This document shows positions 42,176-51,166 of a stretch of DNA of 64,000 bases, one piece after another (the first letter of the stretch is position 1; every line of letters begins with the position of its first letter). The stretch spans positions 1 through 64,000 of the forward strand of contig CBDCNH010000005.1 of NCBI GenBank assembly GCA_965219015.1, in the 5' to 3' direction. The notes below the pieces were generated by a model. That model made no database searches. It saw only the letters and a list, made by a program, of their open reading frames with translations, and was not told the DNA's origin. This DNA is from CBDCNH01 sp965219015 (GTDB taxonomy: Bacteria > Pseudomonadota > Alphaproteobacteria > Rhodobacterales > Rhodobacteraceae). The translations under genes and the position numbers were made by a program.

Positions 42176-43174
42176 ATGAGAACCATTGCGAAATACGCGA
42201 CGGGCGCGCTCTTCGGCGCGCTCGCAGGCACCGCCGGGCTGGCGCAAAGCACGAGCTTCGGTCCGTCGGATGCCAAGGAAACCTATTACTGGATCTCGCA
42301 AAACGCGACGCTGCCGCTCTTCGTACGAACCGACTACAAGGGCATGGAAAAGGTCGCGACCGAGCTTGGCGTCAGCGTGCGGATTGCAGGGCCGACGAAC
42401 ATCGACCTGCAGGCTTTCATCGCGGCGATCGATCAGGTCTGCGCGCAGAGACCCGCCGGCGTGACAGTCGTGGGCTGGGATCCAGCGCTGGCGGCATCCG
42501 TCGACAACTGCATCGACCTCAAGGTGCCCACCGTCGTCGACGATGCCGACTTGCCGAATTCCAAACGGCTGACGTTCATCGGCACGGACTGGTATACAAT
42601 CGGCCAGGAGCAGGCCAAGGCGCTGGTCGATGCGATCCCGGACGGCGGGAAAATCGCGACGCTCTCGATCATCAACGCCGACAACATGCAGCGTGCTCTG
42701 GCCGGCTTTCAGGACTACCTCGCGACGCAGGGCGACAAGTACGAGGTGGTCGCCAACGAAGACGACAACGGCGGCGCACAGATCGCAGCCCAGGTCACGG
42801 CAAGTCTGATCGCGGCGCATCCCGACATCGCGGGCCTGGCAGGATTCGATTCCGAGTCGGGCGCCGGAATCGTCACCGCGCTGACCGAGGCCGGGATGCA
42901 GGGCAAGGTCGCCGTGACGGCGATGGAGCAGACGCCGGAGTTTTTCAATACCCTCAAGGATGGCTCGGTAAATGCGATCATCGTGCAGAACCGGGAGCTC
43001 TTCACCTACTACGCGATCAAGATGCTCTACGACTTCAACCACAACAACCTCAGCACCAACGGACTGACGAAATGGGAGGGCAAGCCCATCCCGGTGAACG
43101 TCAACACTGGCGTGCTCGTGATGACCAAGGACAACATCGACGCGATGCAGAAGTCGGTGGACGCGCAGAACTGA
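42176..43174 (+). CDS. Sugar ABC transporter substrate-binding protein (RbsB-like)
   Basis: A 332-residue periplasmic binding protein of the ribose-binding fold. The signal peptide MRTIAKYATGALFGALAGTA ends near LAQS. The mature protein has the QAFIAAIDQVCAQRPAGVTV, DDADLPNSKRLTFIGTDWY and AGFDSESGAGIVTAL segments of the type-1 fold. The start has GAGGGAGGAAG upstream. It captures the substrate for the RbsA/RbsC-like pair just upstream and is followed by a stable hairpin. Confidence 0.92.
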   Translation: MRTIAKYATGALFGALAGTAGLAQSTSFGPSDAKETYYWISQNATLPLFVRTDYKGMEKVATELGVSVRIAGPTNIDLQAFIAAIDQVCAQRPAGVTVVGWDPALAASVDNCIDLKVPTVVDDADLPNSKRLTFIGTDWYTIGQEQAKALVDAIPDGGKIATLSIINADNMQRALAGFQDYLATQGDKYEVVANEDDNGGAQIAAQVTASLIAAHPDIAGLAGFDSESGAGIVTALTEAGMQGKVAVTAMEQTPEFFNTLKDGSVNAIIVQNRELFTYYAIKMLYDFNHNNLSTNGLTKWEGKPIPVNVNTGVLVMTKDNIDAMQKSVDAQN

Positions 43175-43188
43175 GGCGCGACCGTTGG

Positions 43189-43210
43189 GAGCGGGCGTTT
43201 GCGCCCGCTC
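43189..43210 (+). terminator. Hairpin after the first sugar-binding-protein gene
   Basis: A perfect 9-bp stem (GAGCGGGCG / CGCCCGCTC) with a TTTG loop sits 14 bases after the stop. Only AATT follows, so it is a weak terminator or an mRNA-protecting hairpin. Downstream genes can probably still be reached by readthrough. Confidence 0.6.
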
Positions 43211-43238
43211 AATTCGCAATTGCTCGGACAGACCACAG

Positions 43239-44048
43239 ATGACCCCTGCCGACACGACAACCATCCGCTTCTTCGGCGTCGCGGCCTACGAGATCGTGAC
43301 GCGCGCCGGCGTGCGAATTCTCATCGACCCGTTCCTCGACGACAATCCCGCAAGCCCGGTGCGCCACGATGCGTTCGACTCCGTTGATCTGGTCATCGTC
43401 AGCCATGCCGCCGCGGACCATCTGGGCGACACCGAGGCAATCGCGAAAGCCTATGGCTGTCCGGTGATCTGTGGCGGCGAGGTGAAGGCGTACCTCAAGG
43501 CCAAGGGCATTCCGCCCGAGCAGATCCGCGCGACGACCTGGGGCATTCGCGTCGAGGTGGCGGGCATCGAGGTGCAGCCGGTTGAATGCCACCACTGGTC
43601 GCAAATCGAGATGCCCGATGGCACGTTTGCCTCGGGCGTGCCAATGGCCTTCGTGGTCTACGTCGACGAGGGCGTGAGGTTCTATCACTACGGCGATACG
43701 GCGCTTTTCTCCGACATGAAGCTGCAGGCCGAGCTGTACCGTCCGACGATCGGCTGCGTCGGCATCGCTAACCCGCACGAGGTCGCAGCGCGAACGCCGA
43801 TGCCAGGGCATATGCTGACCGCAGAGATGTCGCCCTACGAGGGCGCTCTCGCGGCGCAGTGGCTGGGCCTCGAGACGGTGCTGCCGTGCCATTACCTTGA
43901 TGCAGGCGATGCAGATGTCGTCGCCTTCGAACGTCATCTGGCCGATCTTGCGGCCAAGGGCGGGCCGGTGCCGCGATCGCTGGTGCTCGAGCCTGGTGCC
44001 ACGTTGGAAGTGCCGTCAGGCGGCGGCCCCGCGCGGCGGATGGCATGA
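43239..44048 (+). CDS. UlaG-like metallo-beta-lactamase-fold hydrolase
   Basis: A 269-residue protein with the metal-dependent hydrolase fold of UlaG (L-ascorbate-6-phosphate lactonase). Motif 1 reads VSHAAADHLGD. The second histidine of HxHxDH is alanine here, while the first His, Asp and last His remain. Further ligands are in VECHHWSQIE, YHYGDTALFS and LPCHYLDAGD. A lactone or phosphoester substrate is plausible but unproven. The stop overlaps the following dehydrogenase start by four bases. Confidence 0.78.
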   Translation: MTPADTTTIRFFGVAAYEIVTRAGVRILIDPFLDDNPASPVRHDAFDSVDLVIVSHAAADHLGDTEAIAKAYGCPVICGGEVKAYLKAKGIPPEQIRATTWGIRVEVAGIEVQPVECHHWSQIEMPDGTFASGVPMAFVVYVDEGVRFYHYGDTALFSDMKLQAELYRPTIGCVGIANPHEVAARTPMPGHMLTAEMSPYEGALAAQWLGLETVLPCHYLDAGDADVVAFERHLADLAAKGGPVPRSLVLEPGATLEVPSGGGPARRMA

Positions 44049-45079
44049 CGATGGCAGGGATGACCGCCGCGGTATTCGGGGCGCCGCACGTCATTCATTT
44101 TGAGGACCGCGCGCAGCCCGTGCCCGGGCTGGGCGAGGCGCTCATCGAGATGCGCGCGGCGGGGATTTGCGCGGGTGACATCTATATCTTCAAGGGCAGC
44201 AATCCCTATGTCGCCTATCCGCGGGTAGGTGGGCACGAGATTGCCGGCGTGGTCGTCGCACTCGGCCCGGACACCGCCGGCGTGGAGGTGGGACAGGCGG
44301 TGGTGGTCGAGCCCTTCATCGGCTGCGGGCACTGCTATGCCTGCCGGGTCGGCAAATCGAACTGCTGCGCCAATCTCTCGATCATCGGCGTACATCGTGA
44401 CGGCGGCTTCGCGGACGTGCTGGTGGCGCCGGTCAGCCACCTGCATGCGATCCCTGAAGGCCTGTCCCCGTTCCGGGCGAGCTTCGCTGAGCCGGTCGCC
44501 ATCGGCGTTCAGGCCTGCCGTCGTGGAGCGGTGACCGAAGCGGATACGGTGCTGGTGCTGGGCGCGGGGCCGATCGGGCTTGCCATCGTCGAGGTGGCGC
44601 GGGCGCGGGGCGCGCGGGTGTTCGTCACCGACATGGACATGGACCGGCTGGCGACCGCGACCACTCTTGGCGCCCAGCCGCTCGACGCCGGAGAGACGCT
44701 CGAAGGCGAGGTCCTACGGTTGACGCATGGCGAGGGGATGCCGGTGGTGATGGAGGCAACCGGCAACGCGCGCGTGATGGAAGCGACGCCGGGGCTGGTG
44801 GCCGCGGGCGGGCGAATCGTGATCGTCGGACTGGTGCCGCAAGGCACTCCGGTGGCGTTTCCCGGCCTCGATCTGACGCGCAAGGAAATGACCATCCTCG
44901 GCTCGCGGGCGAGTGTCGCGTGCTTTCCCGAAAGCCTCGATCTGATCGCCCGCGGCGCCATCCGCTATCCCGAAATCGCGACGCCGTTTGCTCTCGACGC
45001 AGCACCTTGGCTCTTCGAGCGGCTGGCCGGGCCCTCCCCTGCGCTGCACAAGGCGGTGTTCGTGAAGGAGACCTCATGA
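44045..45079 (+). CDS. Zinc-dependent alcohol/polyol dehydrogenase
   Basis: A 344-residue medium-chain dehydrogenase. Catalytic-zinc ligands are the cysteine of AAGICAGDIYIF and the histidine and glutamate of VGGHEIAGVV. The four structural-zinc cysteines lie in CGHCYACRVGKSNCC. The NAD site is VLVLGAGPIGLAIVEVARAR, with acidic DMDMDR downstream suggesting NAD preference. It resembles sorbitol/L-threonine-type members acting on secondary alcohols of sugars or polyols. It overlaps both neighbours by four bases. Confidence 0.88.
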   Translation: MTMAGMTAAVFGAPHVIHFEDRAQPVPGLGEALIEMRAAGICAGDIYIFKGSNPYVAYPRVGGHEIAGVVVALGPDTAGVEVGQAVVVEPFIGCGHCYACRVGKSNCCANLSIIGVHRDGGFADVLVAPVSHLHAIPEGLSPFRASFAEPVAIGVQACRRGAVTEADTVLVLGAGPIGLAIVEVARARGARVFVTDMDMDRLATATTLGAQPLDAGETLEGEVLRLTHGEGMPVVMEATGNARVMEATPGLVAAGGRIVIVGLVPQGTPVAFPGLDLTRKEMTILGSRASVACFPESLDLIARGAIRYPEIATPFALDAAPWLFERLAGPSPALHKAVFVKETS

Positions 45080-45936
45080 AGCTGGTCACATTTCTCGGTG
45101 AACAGGGCGCGCGGCTCGGGGCTCTGTCGGGCGACGGGGTGGTCGATCTGACCGCGGCGGGAATCGCGGCGGACATGCACGAAATGATCGCCGGCGGTGC
45201 GGACCTGCTCGCGGCGGCGCAGGCGGTGGTGGCAGATGATGCCGAAGTGCTGCCGATGGGCGCTCTACGGCTCCTTGCGCCGATCCGACCGGGCAAGGTC
45301 CTGTGCTCGGGGATCAACTACCGCAGCCATGCCGATGAGAACCCGGATGCGCGGATGCCCGACTATCCGCATTTCTTCGCCAAGCTTCCGTCGGCGTTGG
45401 CGGGGCCGAACGATCCCATCGAGGCACCGGCCGCGACCAGGCAGCTTGACTATGAGGTCGAACTCGCGGCCGTGATCAGCCGGCGGCTGACCCGTCCTGA
45501 CGAGGCCGAGGTGATGCCCGCGATCTTCGGCTACACGCTCCTCAACGACGTGTCGGCGCGCGACGTGCAGTTCGCCGACAACCAGATCACCACGGGCAAG
45601 AACTTCGACCGCTTTGCGCCCATTGGGCCGTGCATCGTCACCGCCGATGAGATGCCGCGACCGCAGGCGGTGGCGCTCAGGACCCGGCTCAACGGTCGGG
45701 TAATGCAGGACGGCAGCACGGCGGACTGGATCTTTCCGCTGCCGCGACTGATCGGCTATCTGGCAGGGATCATGACGCTGGAGCCTGGCGATATCGTAAC
45801 CACCGGCACGCCGGCGGGAGTGGGCCTGTTCCAGCGCCCGCAGGTGTTCATGCGACCAGGGGACGTGATCGAGATCGAGGCCGAAGGGATCGGCGTGCTG
45901 CGTAACACGATCGTCGCCCCCGGAGAGGCTGCGTGA
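45076..45936 (+). CDS. Fumarylacetoacetate hydrolase family protein
   Basis: A 286-residue FAH-family enzyme. The N-terminal domain starts MKLVTFLGEQGARLGAL. The catalytic domain has KVLCSGINYRSHADE, the metal-binding glutamates in LDYEVELAAVIS, and GYTLLNDVSARDVQ, KNFDRFAPIGPCIVT and GDIVTTGTPAGVG. Relatives are 2-keto-3-deoxy-sugar-acid dehydratases, acylpyruvate hydrolases and ureidoglycolate lyases. In this sugar-type operon the most likely role is processing a 2-keto-3-deoxy acid. Confidence 0.88.
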   Translation: MKLVTFLGEQGARLGALSGDGVVDLTAAGIAADMHEMIAGGADLLAAAQAVVADDAEVLPMGALRLLAPIRPGKVLCSGINYRSHADENPDARMPDYPHFFAKLPSALAGPNDPIEAPAATRQLDYEVELAAVISRRLTRPDEAEVMPAIFGYTLLNDVSARDVQFADNQITTGKNFDRFAPIGPCIVTADEMPRPQAVALRTRLNGRVMQDGSTADWIFPLPRLIGYLAGIMTLEPGDIVTTGTPAGVGLFQRPQVFMRPGDVIEIEAEGIGVLRNTIVAPGEAA

Positions 45937-46967
45937 CGACGCGCGTGGCGGTGATCGGCTGCGGTTACTACGCGCGCTATCATCTCGCGGCCTGGGCATC
46001 GCTCCGTCCCGAGGCCGAGCTCGTCGCCGTCTGCGACAGCGACGCAGCAAAGGCGGAGCAAGCGGGCCGAGAGTTCGGCGTGGACGCCTTCGCCGATGCC
46101 GCGACGATGCTCGACGCAGTTCGTCCCGATCTCGTCGATATCGTCACGCGGATGGACACGCACCGTGTGCTGGCGGACCAATGCGCCGCGCGCGGCATCG
46201 CGGCGATCGTGCAGAAGCCGTTGGCGCCGGACTGGGACGCTGCGCTGGCAATCGTCGGCGCGGCCGAGCGGGCGGGCACGTTTCTCGCCGTTCACGAGAA
46301 CTTCCGGTTTCAGCCCGCGATGGAGCGGGTGGCCGAGGTGCTGCGCTCCAATGCAATCGGCGCGCCGAGTTGGGGGCGGATCGCGTTCCGCACCGGAGTG
46401 GATGTCTATGCCAACCAGCCATATTTCATCGGCGAGGCGCGGCTGGTGATCCTCGATCTCGGCGTCCATCTCCTTGATCTCGCGCGCCTGTTCCTCGGCG
46501 AGGTCGAGCATCTGAGCTGCGAGACGCAGCGGCGGAACCCGGCCGTGCGCGCCGAGGACACAGCGACGATGCTGCTGCGCCATACGTCTGGGGCCGTCAG
46601 CGTGGTCGAATGTACCTACGAGAGCCGGCGGTTGCCGCAAGCTCGGTCGGAAGTGTTTCTGGAAATCGAAGGACCGTTGGGCGCGATAGTGCTCGACCGC
46701 GAGATGACACTTAGCGTGACAGCATCCGGCGAGACGCGGCACGAGAGACTGGCGCCAGTGGGGATCGATCCTGCGACGTCGGGTGCGGAGGTGGCGCAGA
46801 GCAGCGTCCGCGCGACCTGCCGGCACGTCCTGGAGGCATTTCGCGCGGAGCGGCCAGCAGCGGTGTCGGGGGCGGATAATCTGGCCACATTTGCGCTTGT
46901 CGAGGCCGCCTACCGCGCGGCGGCGAGCGGCCGAAGAGAGCGGCCGGACACGGTGCGCCCGCGATGA
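45933..46967 (+). CDS. Gfo/Idh/MocA-family sugar dehydrogenase
   Basis: A 344-residue NAD(P)-dependent dehydrogenase. It begins at a GTG overlapping the FAH stop (GTGA) with the Rossmann motif VAVIGCGYYARYH. The substrate-domain lysine lies in AAIVQKPLAPD (EKP in many relatives), and the catalytic histidine region is ILDLGVHLLDLARLFLG. Such enzymes oxidise aldoses or inositols. Together with the large lactonase-like protein downstream it could form an aldose dehydrogenase-lactonase pair. Confidence 0.88.
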   Translation: MTTRVAVIGCGYYARYHLAAWASLRPEAELVAVCDSDAAKAEQAGREFGVDAFADAATMLDAVRPDLVDIVTRMDTHRVLADQCAARGIAAIVQKPLAPDWDAALAIVGAAERAGTFLAVHENFRFQPAMERVAEVLRSNAIGAPSWGRIAFRTGVDVYANQPYFIGEARLVILDLGVHLLDLARLFLGEVEHLSCETQRRNPAVRAEDTATMLLRHTSGAVSVVECTYESRRLPQARSEVFLEIEGPLGAIVLDREMTLSVTASGETRHERLAPVGIDPATSGAEVAQSSVRATCRHVLEAFRAERPAAVSGADNLATFALVEAAYRAAASGRRERPDTVRPR

Positions 46968-47272
46968 CCGGCCAGCTTGCGCTGATCGTCGAGTTCACGC
47001 TGCGCGACGGTGCGGGCCCCGTGTTCCGGGAGCTGGTGCGCGAGAACGCGGCGCGCTCTCTGGCGCGCGAAGCGGGTTGCCTGCGGTTCGACGTCCTGCG
47101 GCCCGAAGGCACGTCTGAGGATGTGCTCCTTTACGAGATCTACGCCGACCAGGCCGCGGTCGACGCGCATCTTGCGTCGGATCACTTTCGTGCCTTCGAT
47201 GCTGAGACGCGGGGCCTGGTCGCGGCTAAGACAGTGCAGGTCTGCGCGCTGCTGGAACCTGACGAGCCGTGA
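46964..47272 (+). CDS. Antibiotic biosynthesis monooxygenase (ABM) domain protein
   Basis: A 102-residue dimeric alpha-beta-barrel protein. FTLRDGAGPVFRELVRENAA, EAGCLRFDVLRPEG and LLYEIYADQAAVDAHLASDH are the standard ABM segments. Small ABM proteins include quinol oxygenases, but in sugar operons they are often mutarotase-like or of unknown role. It overlaps genes on both sides by four bases. Confidence 0.85.
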   Translation: MTGQLALIVEFTLRDGAGPVFRELVRENAARSLAREAGCLRFDVLRPEGTSEDVLLYEIYADQAAVDAHLASDHFRAFDAETRGLVAAKTVQVCALLEPDEP

Positions 47273-49086
47273 GCCGCGCACGCCTGCTTTTCGGGACGGA
47301 GGAGCCGCCGCCGCGGCGGGACATGCTGACCGCGGGTCGCCTTTCGGCGGTTCTCGAAGCCGGCAGTCTGCGGCATCTGCGCTGGGATGGGCTGGAAGTG
47401 CTGCGCGCCGTGGCCTTCGTGATCCGCGACACCTCTTGGGGCACCTACCGCGCCGATCTCGCCGACCTGCAGATCGAGGCCGACGCCGAGCGCTTCGACG
47501 TGGCCTTCAAGGCCAATTGCGACGGCCTCGAAGGCGATTTTCGGTTCGCGGCGCGGATCGAGGGCAGCTCCAGCGGCAGGCTGACGTTTCGCGCGCAGGG
47601 CAGCTCCGAGCGGGGGTTTTGCACGAACCGAACGGGCTTCGTCGTGCTGCACGATCTTGCGGGGACGGTAGGCCGGCCGGTCCGTGTCGAACATGTCGGC
47701 GGCGGCCGATCGGACGGCATGTTTCCCGACTGTGTGGCGCCCGCCCAGCCGATCCGCGACATCCGCGCGCTGACGCATCAGCCGCGCGATGGCCTTTCTG
47801 TGCAGGTCCGCATGGCGGGCGACACGTTCGAGATGGAAGACCAGCGGAACTGGACGGACGCGTCCTTCAAGACCTACGTCCGTCCCCTCGAGCGCGGCTT
47901 CCCCTATGTCATTGCGCCGGGTGAGACAGTGGAGCAGTCGGTCGAGGTCGTCATCGAGGATACCATCGCGGCCACTGTGGTGCGTCGCGCCGACGTGCGG
48001 CGCGCAACCGTGGGTATCCCCGTTGGGACGGTGCCGCAGGTCGGGCTCGCGATCGCGCCCGAGGACCTTCCCGTGCTCGCCGATCCTGCGTCGCCGCGCC
48101 CCACCTATATCGTTGCGCGCGCCGATCTGTCGGGGCCGCCGGCTCTCGAACTGCAGCGTCTGGCGGAGGTCTGCGGGCGGCGGGGCATCGCAGTTGATGT
48201 TGACGTGATCGCGGACGGACCGACGGCGATCGATGCATTCGCCCGAACGCTGCGCGATGCGGAGCTGCTTCCCCGCCGCTTGCTCGTGATGTCGCAGGAC
48301 GGGGCCACCGCCGGGGAACTTCGCCTCGCCGCCCGAGGGGCCTTTCCAGGCGTGCCCATCGGCGGCGGCACGGTATTCGGGTTTGCCGACCTCAACCGCA
48401 ACCGTCCGCCCAGAGGCATCGACTTCGTCGCCCATTCAACGCAAGCGATCGTTCACGCGGCGGATGACATCTCGGTCATGGAGACGCTGGAGGCCCTGCC
48501 GGACGTGATCCGCACGGCGCAGGCCTTCGCGCCTGCCGCCGATTACCGCATCGGGCCAGGCACCATCGGCGCGCCGGCGGCCTTTTATGCGTCGCGATGT
48601 GGCCCGAACCCCGAGCGCCGCCGCGTGCCGGCAGCCGAGAGCGACCCGCGCCAGGACGGGCTTTTCGCCGCGGCGTTTGCGCTCGGCTACTTTGCGGTCG
48701 CGGCTGAAGCGGGCGTCGCGGCGGTGACGCTAGGCACCTGCACCGGCCCCGCTGGCGTTTGCGGGCCCGACGGCCCGCGCCCGGTCGCTGCGGTCGTGGC
48801 TGCAGCCGCGGCGCTCGCCGGCGCGCCGAGGCCGGCGGTCGAGATCACCGGAGAGGGCTTTTGCGCCCTCGCGGCCACGACTGGACGTGGCGTGGATCTA
48901 TGGCTGGCCAACCTCACGAACGCGCCGATCCGCGTCGCCGTCGCGGGCGCGCAGTTTCGTTCGGCGTGCCGCATCGACGTCGGAACTCGCGGCATCCTTG
49001 GCGCTCACGCACCTTGGGCCGGCGGCGCGGTCGACCTCGATGCCTACGGGATCTGCGGTCTGAGCGAGGCGAGGGACGAGCAATGA
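47269..49086 (+). CDS. Large protein resembling D-apionate lactonase (ApnL family)
   Basis: A 605-residue protein starting at GTG (overlap with the ABM stop). The N-terminal half (about 1-230) looks like a beta-sandwich: LEAGSLRHLRWDGLEVLRAV, RDTSWGTYRADLADL, TNRTGFVVLHDLAGT and MEDQRNWTDASFKTYVRPL. The rest resembles a TIM-barrel domain (GGGTVFGFADLNRNRPP). I recognise the pattern as the family containing ApnL, which hydrolyses D-apionolactone in D-apiose degradation. The pairing with a Gfo/Idh/MocA dehydrogenase fits. The exact lactone is uncertain because ApnO and a RuBisCO-like enzyme are not seen here. Confidence 0.7.
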   Translation: MSRARLLFGTEEPPPRRDMLTAGRLSAVLEAGSLRHLRWDGLEVLRAVAFVIRDTSWGTYRADLADLQIEADAERFDVAFKANCDGLEGDFRFAARIEGSSSGRLTFRAQGSSERGFCTNRTGFVVLHDLAGTVGRPVRVEHVGGGRSDGMFPDCVAPAQPIRDIRALTHQPRDGLSVQVRMAGDTFEMEDQRNWTDASFKTYVRPLERGFPYVIAPGETVEQSVEVVIEDTIAATVVRRADVRRATVGIPVGTVPQVGLAIAPEDLPVLADPASPRPTYIVARADLSGPPALELQRLAEVCGRRGIAVDVDVIADGPTAIDAFARTLRDAELLPRRLLVMSQDGATAGELRLAARGAFPGVPIGGGTVFGFADLNRNRPPRGIDFVAHSTQAIVHAADDISVMETLEALPDVIRTAQAFAPAADYRIGPGTIGAPAAFYASRCGPNPERRRVPAAESDPRQDGLFAAAFALGYFAVAAEAGVAAVTLGTCTGPAGVCGPDGPRPVAAVVAAAAALAGAPRPAVEITGEGFCALAATTGRGVDLWLANLTNAPIRVAVAGAQFRSACRIDVGTRGILGAHAPWAGGAVDLDAYGICGLSEARDEQ

Positions 49087-50051
49087 GCGAACCGGCACCG
49101 AGCGTCCGGCGAGTCCTGGCAATGCTGGCGGCGTTTCCGGTCGACAAGCGACCCGTCTCCGATCTGACCCCGGACGCGGCGCGGATGCGAACCCGCCGCA
49201 TCTGGGCCGAATACTGGAACGCCTTGCCGCCCCAAATCGCGAGTGTCAGCGATCACGCAGTGGCCACGCCCGCAGGCCTGGTGCCGGTGCGGCTCTACGA
49301 TCCCGACTCTGACCTGACCCGTCCGATCCTCTTCTTTCACGGCGGCGGCTTCGTCGTCGGCGATCTTGACACGCACGACGGCATCGCCCGCAAGCTCGCG
49401 CTCTATTCGGGTCGACCGGTGGTCAGCGTGGACTATCGCCGCGCGCCCGAGCATCCCTATCCGGCGCCGCTCGAGGACTGCACCGCCGTCGCGCGCAAGG
49501 TATCGGATGGCACTGCCGGGCTCGGCCTTGACGGCCGTCGCTTTGCGCTCGCGGGCGACAGCGCGGGCGCCAACCTGGCCCTCGGCGTGGCGCTTCGGCT
49601 CCGTGGTCTCGGCATCCATCCTCGCGCTGGGTTCCTCGCCTTCGGCAACTACGACCCCGCGCAATCGGGCGCGTCCCACACCCGCTACGCCAGCGGCTAC
49701 GGCCTGACGGCGCACGATGTCGGCTGGTTCTGGCGGCAGTATCTCGGCGACCGGATCATGGACGCCCCTGTCGATGCGGCACCGCTGGCGGCAGACCTGC
49801 GCGGACTGCCGCCGTTCTTCGTGACCGCGGCCGAATGTGATCCCCTCAGCGACGACAGCATAGCGCTCATCGAGCGCTTGGGCGCGCAGGGCGTCCCTTG
49901 CCTGTTCCGACTCTGGCGCGGCATGATCCACGGCTGCATCGGCATGGGCCGAGAGCTGAACGCCGCCGACGCGCAACTCGCCGACGCCGCGACATGGCTG
50001 GCCCACGCGCTCAACGCGAGCCCGTTCGAAAGCACGAATGGCGATCGTTGA
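49083..50051 (+). CDS. Alpha/beta hydrolase of the hormone-sensitive lipase type
   Basis: A 322-residue esterase/lactonase-type hydrolase. The oxyanion motif is ILFFHGGGFVVGDLDTHDG, the nucleophile serine is in FALAGDSAGANLALG, the acid is in TAAECDPLSDD and the histidine in GMIHGCIGMGREL. These are the hallmarks of the HSL family. The conserved SVDYRRAPEHPYPAPLEDC segment is present. It overlaps the ApnL-like gene by four bases and is the last intact gene of the operon. Confidence 0.9.
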   Translation: MSEPAPSVRRVLAMLAAFPVDKRPVSDLTPDAARMRTRRIWAEYWNALPPQIASVSDHAVATPAGLVPVRLYDPDSDLTRPILFFHGGGFVVGDLDTHDGIARKLALYSGRPVVSVDYRRAPEHPYPAPLEDCTAVARKVSDGTAGLGLDGRRFALAGDSAGANLALGVALRLRGLGIHPRAGFLAFGNYDPAQSGASHTRYASGYGLTAHDVGWFWRQYLGDRIMDAPVDAAPLAADLRGLPPFFVTAAECDPLSDDSIALIERLGAQGVPCLFRLWRGMIHGCIGMGRELNAADAQLADAATWLAHALNASPFESTNGDR

Positions 50052-50132
50052 CCATTGGCGCGGCTCCCGAACTGTTCACGAGAAAGCCGTGGGCATCTCG
50101 CTGTGTGGTGACGAGGGGCATAGGGGCAGGTC

Positions 50133-50400
50133 ATGCTGCTGGGCTGCATCGGCGATGATTTCACTGGGTCAGGCGATCTGGGCAACACTTTGACCAAATC
50201 CGGAATGCGGACTGTTCTCCATGTCGGCGTCCCACAGGCATCGGCGGAGTCGGATGTCGAAGTTGGCACGGTCGCTCTGAAGTCGCGTTCGATCCCGGTC
50301 GGGGAGGCGGTCAAGCAGTCGCAAGTAGCGCATGCGATGGTTGCGCGACCAAGGCTGCGAGCAGTTCATGTCCAAGTATTGCTCCACCTTCGAGTCCGCG
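50133..50400 (+). pseudogene. Four-carbon-acid-sugar kinase (DUF1537) N-terminal fragment, frameshifted
   Basis: The frame begins MLLGCIGDDFTGSGDLGN and continues TLTKSGMRTVLHVGVPQ and VALKSRSIPVGEAVKQS, the N-terminus of the OtnK/DtnK/OiaK kinase family. A frameshift near 50320-50340 follows, after which GCEQFMSKYCSTFESAPPF is read in another frame. Coding then stops at the IS5-family remnant, so more than three quarters of the kinase is gone. Its position right after the lactonase operon suggests it was once the next pathway gene. Confidence 0.8.
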
Positions 50401-50765
50401 CCCCCCTTTTGAACCGCGAGGCTTGAGGCGGTTCGGTGTGTCCTCAGATGGGTCGCATCAATCATCACCATCTCGGTGTCCTCGAAATCGCCTGGGCCGC
50501 CACTTCGGTCATGATGGTGGCGAAGACGCTCATGCGGCTCCAGCGCTTCCAGGGGAATTATAGAGCCTCTTCAAGGCGGACAATAGTCCTGTGGGCGCGT
50601 TCGGGCTGTTCCCTCGAACCGGTGGCGGGTTCAGCCGTCACTCTACATCAACCCATTGCGCTGTGTGTAGATTATCCCGCTCAAGACATGCCTCAAACGC
50701 TCGACCTGCGCCTTGGACAGCCAGTACAAATCGCTCATGATCCCTCTCCACTTTGAGAGCATGAA
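50395..50765 (-). pseudogene. IS5-family transposase remnant
   Basis: The minus strand begins MSDLYWLSKAQVERLRHVLS then GIIYTQRNGLM with a stop where tryptophan is expected. After degraded sequence it resumes with RWSRMSVFATIMTEVAAQ and VMIDATHLRTHRTASSLAV. These are pieces of an IS5-type transposase with several stops, frameshifts and a deletion. It truncates the DUF1537 kinase gene. Confidence 0.75.
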
Positions 50766-51166
50766 TCACGCCGCGAGCCCTCGCTCACGAAAATTTACAG
50801 ATCCTGACCGTAGTACTTCGGATTCCTTGCTGTTGATCCGGAGAAGCGGCAGGGCGGTCTCGGTCAAACGATGCTTCAATCGGCTGACTTGGGCGCGCTA
50901 TAACAAAGCCGGGCGCATTCGCATGTCGGTAATCAACGTCCGCGAGGTGCGTCCTCCCTGCCTTCATTCAAAAATGTGCAAATTAATGGCGCGGATCTTA
51001 CATGACCAATCAGGCTGAGCGTTAGGTCTGTTGTCTAAATGCGGATGCAAACACTATAATCTTTCGGACACCAACGCCGCGACTCGAAGCTTGCTGACGG
51101 AGCCGTGTCGACCAAGCTCGATCGCCGGCACCTCCATCGCACCCCGCCGTGTCAGAGCCAATGCGA
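50766..51166. other. 400-bp stretch with no recognised gene
   Basis: Between the IS5 remnant and the SDR gene I see no recognisable gene. Composition is less GC-rich than the flanks. A short minus-strand frame near 51062-51143 beginning MEVPAIELGRHGSVSKLRV has a gene-like start, but it is only about 27 residues long and unidentified. The stretch is most likely debris. Confidence 0.4.
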
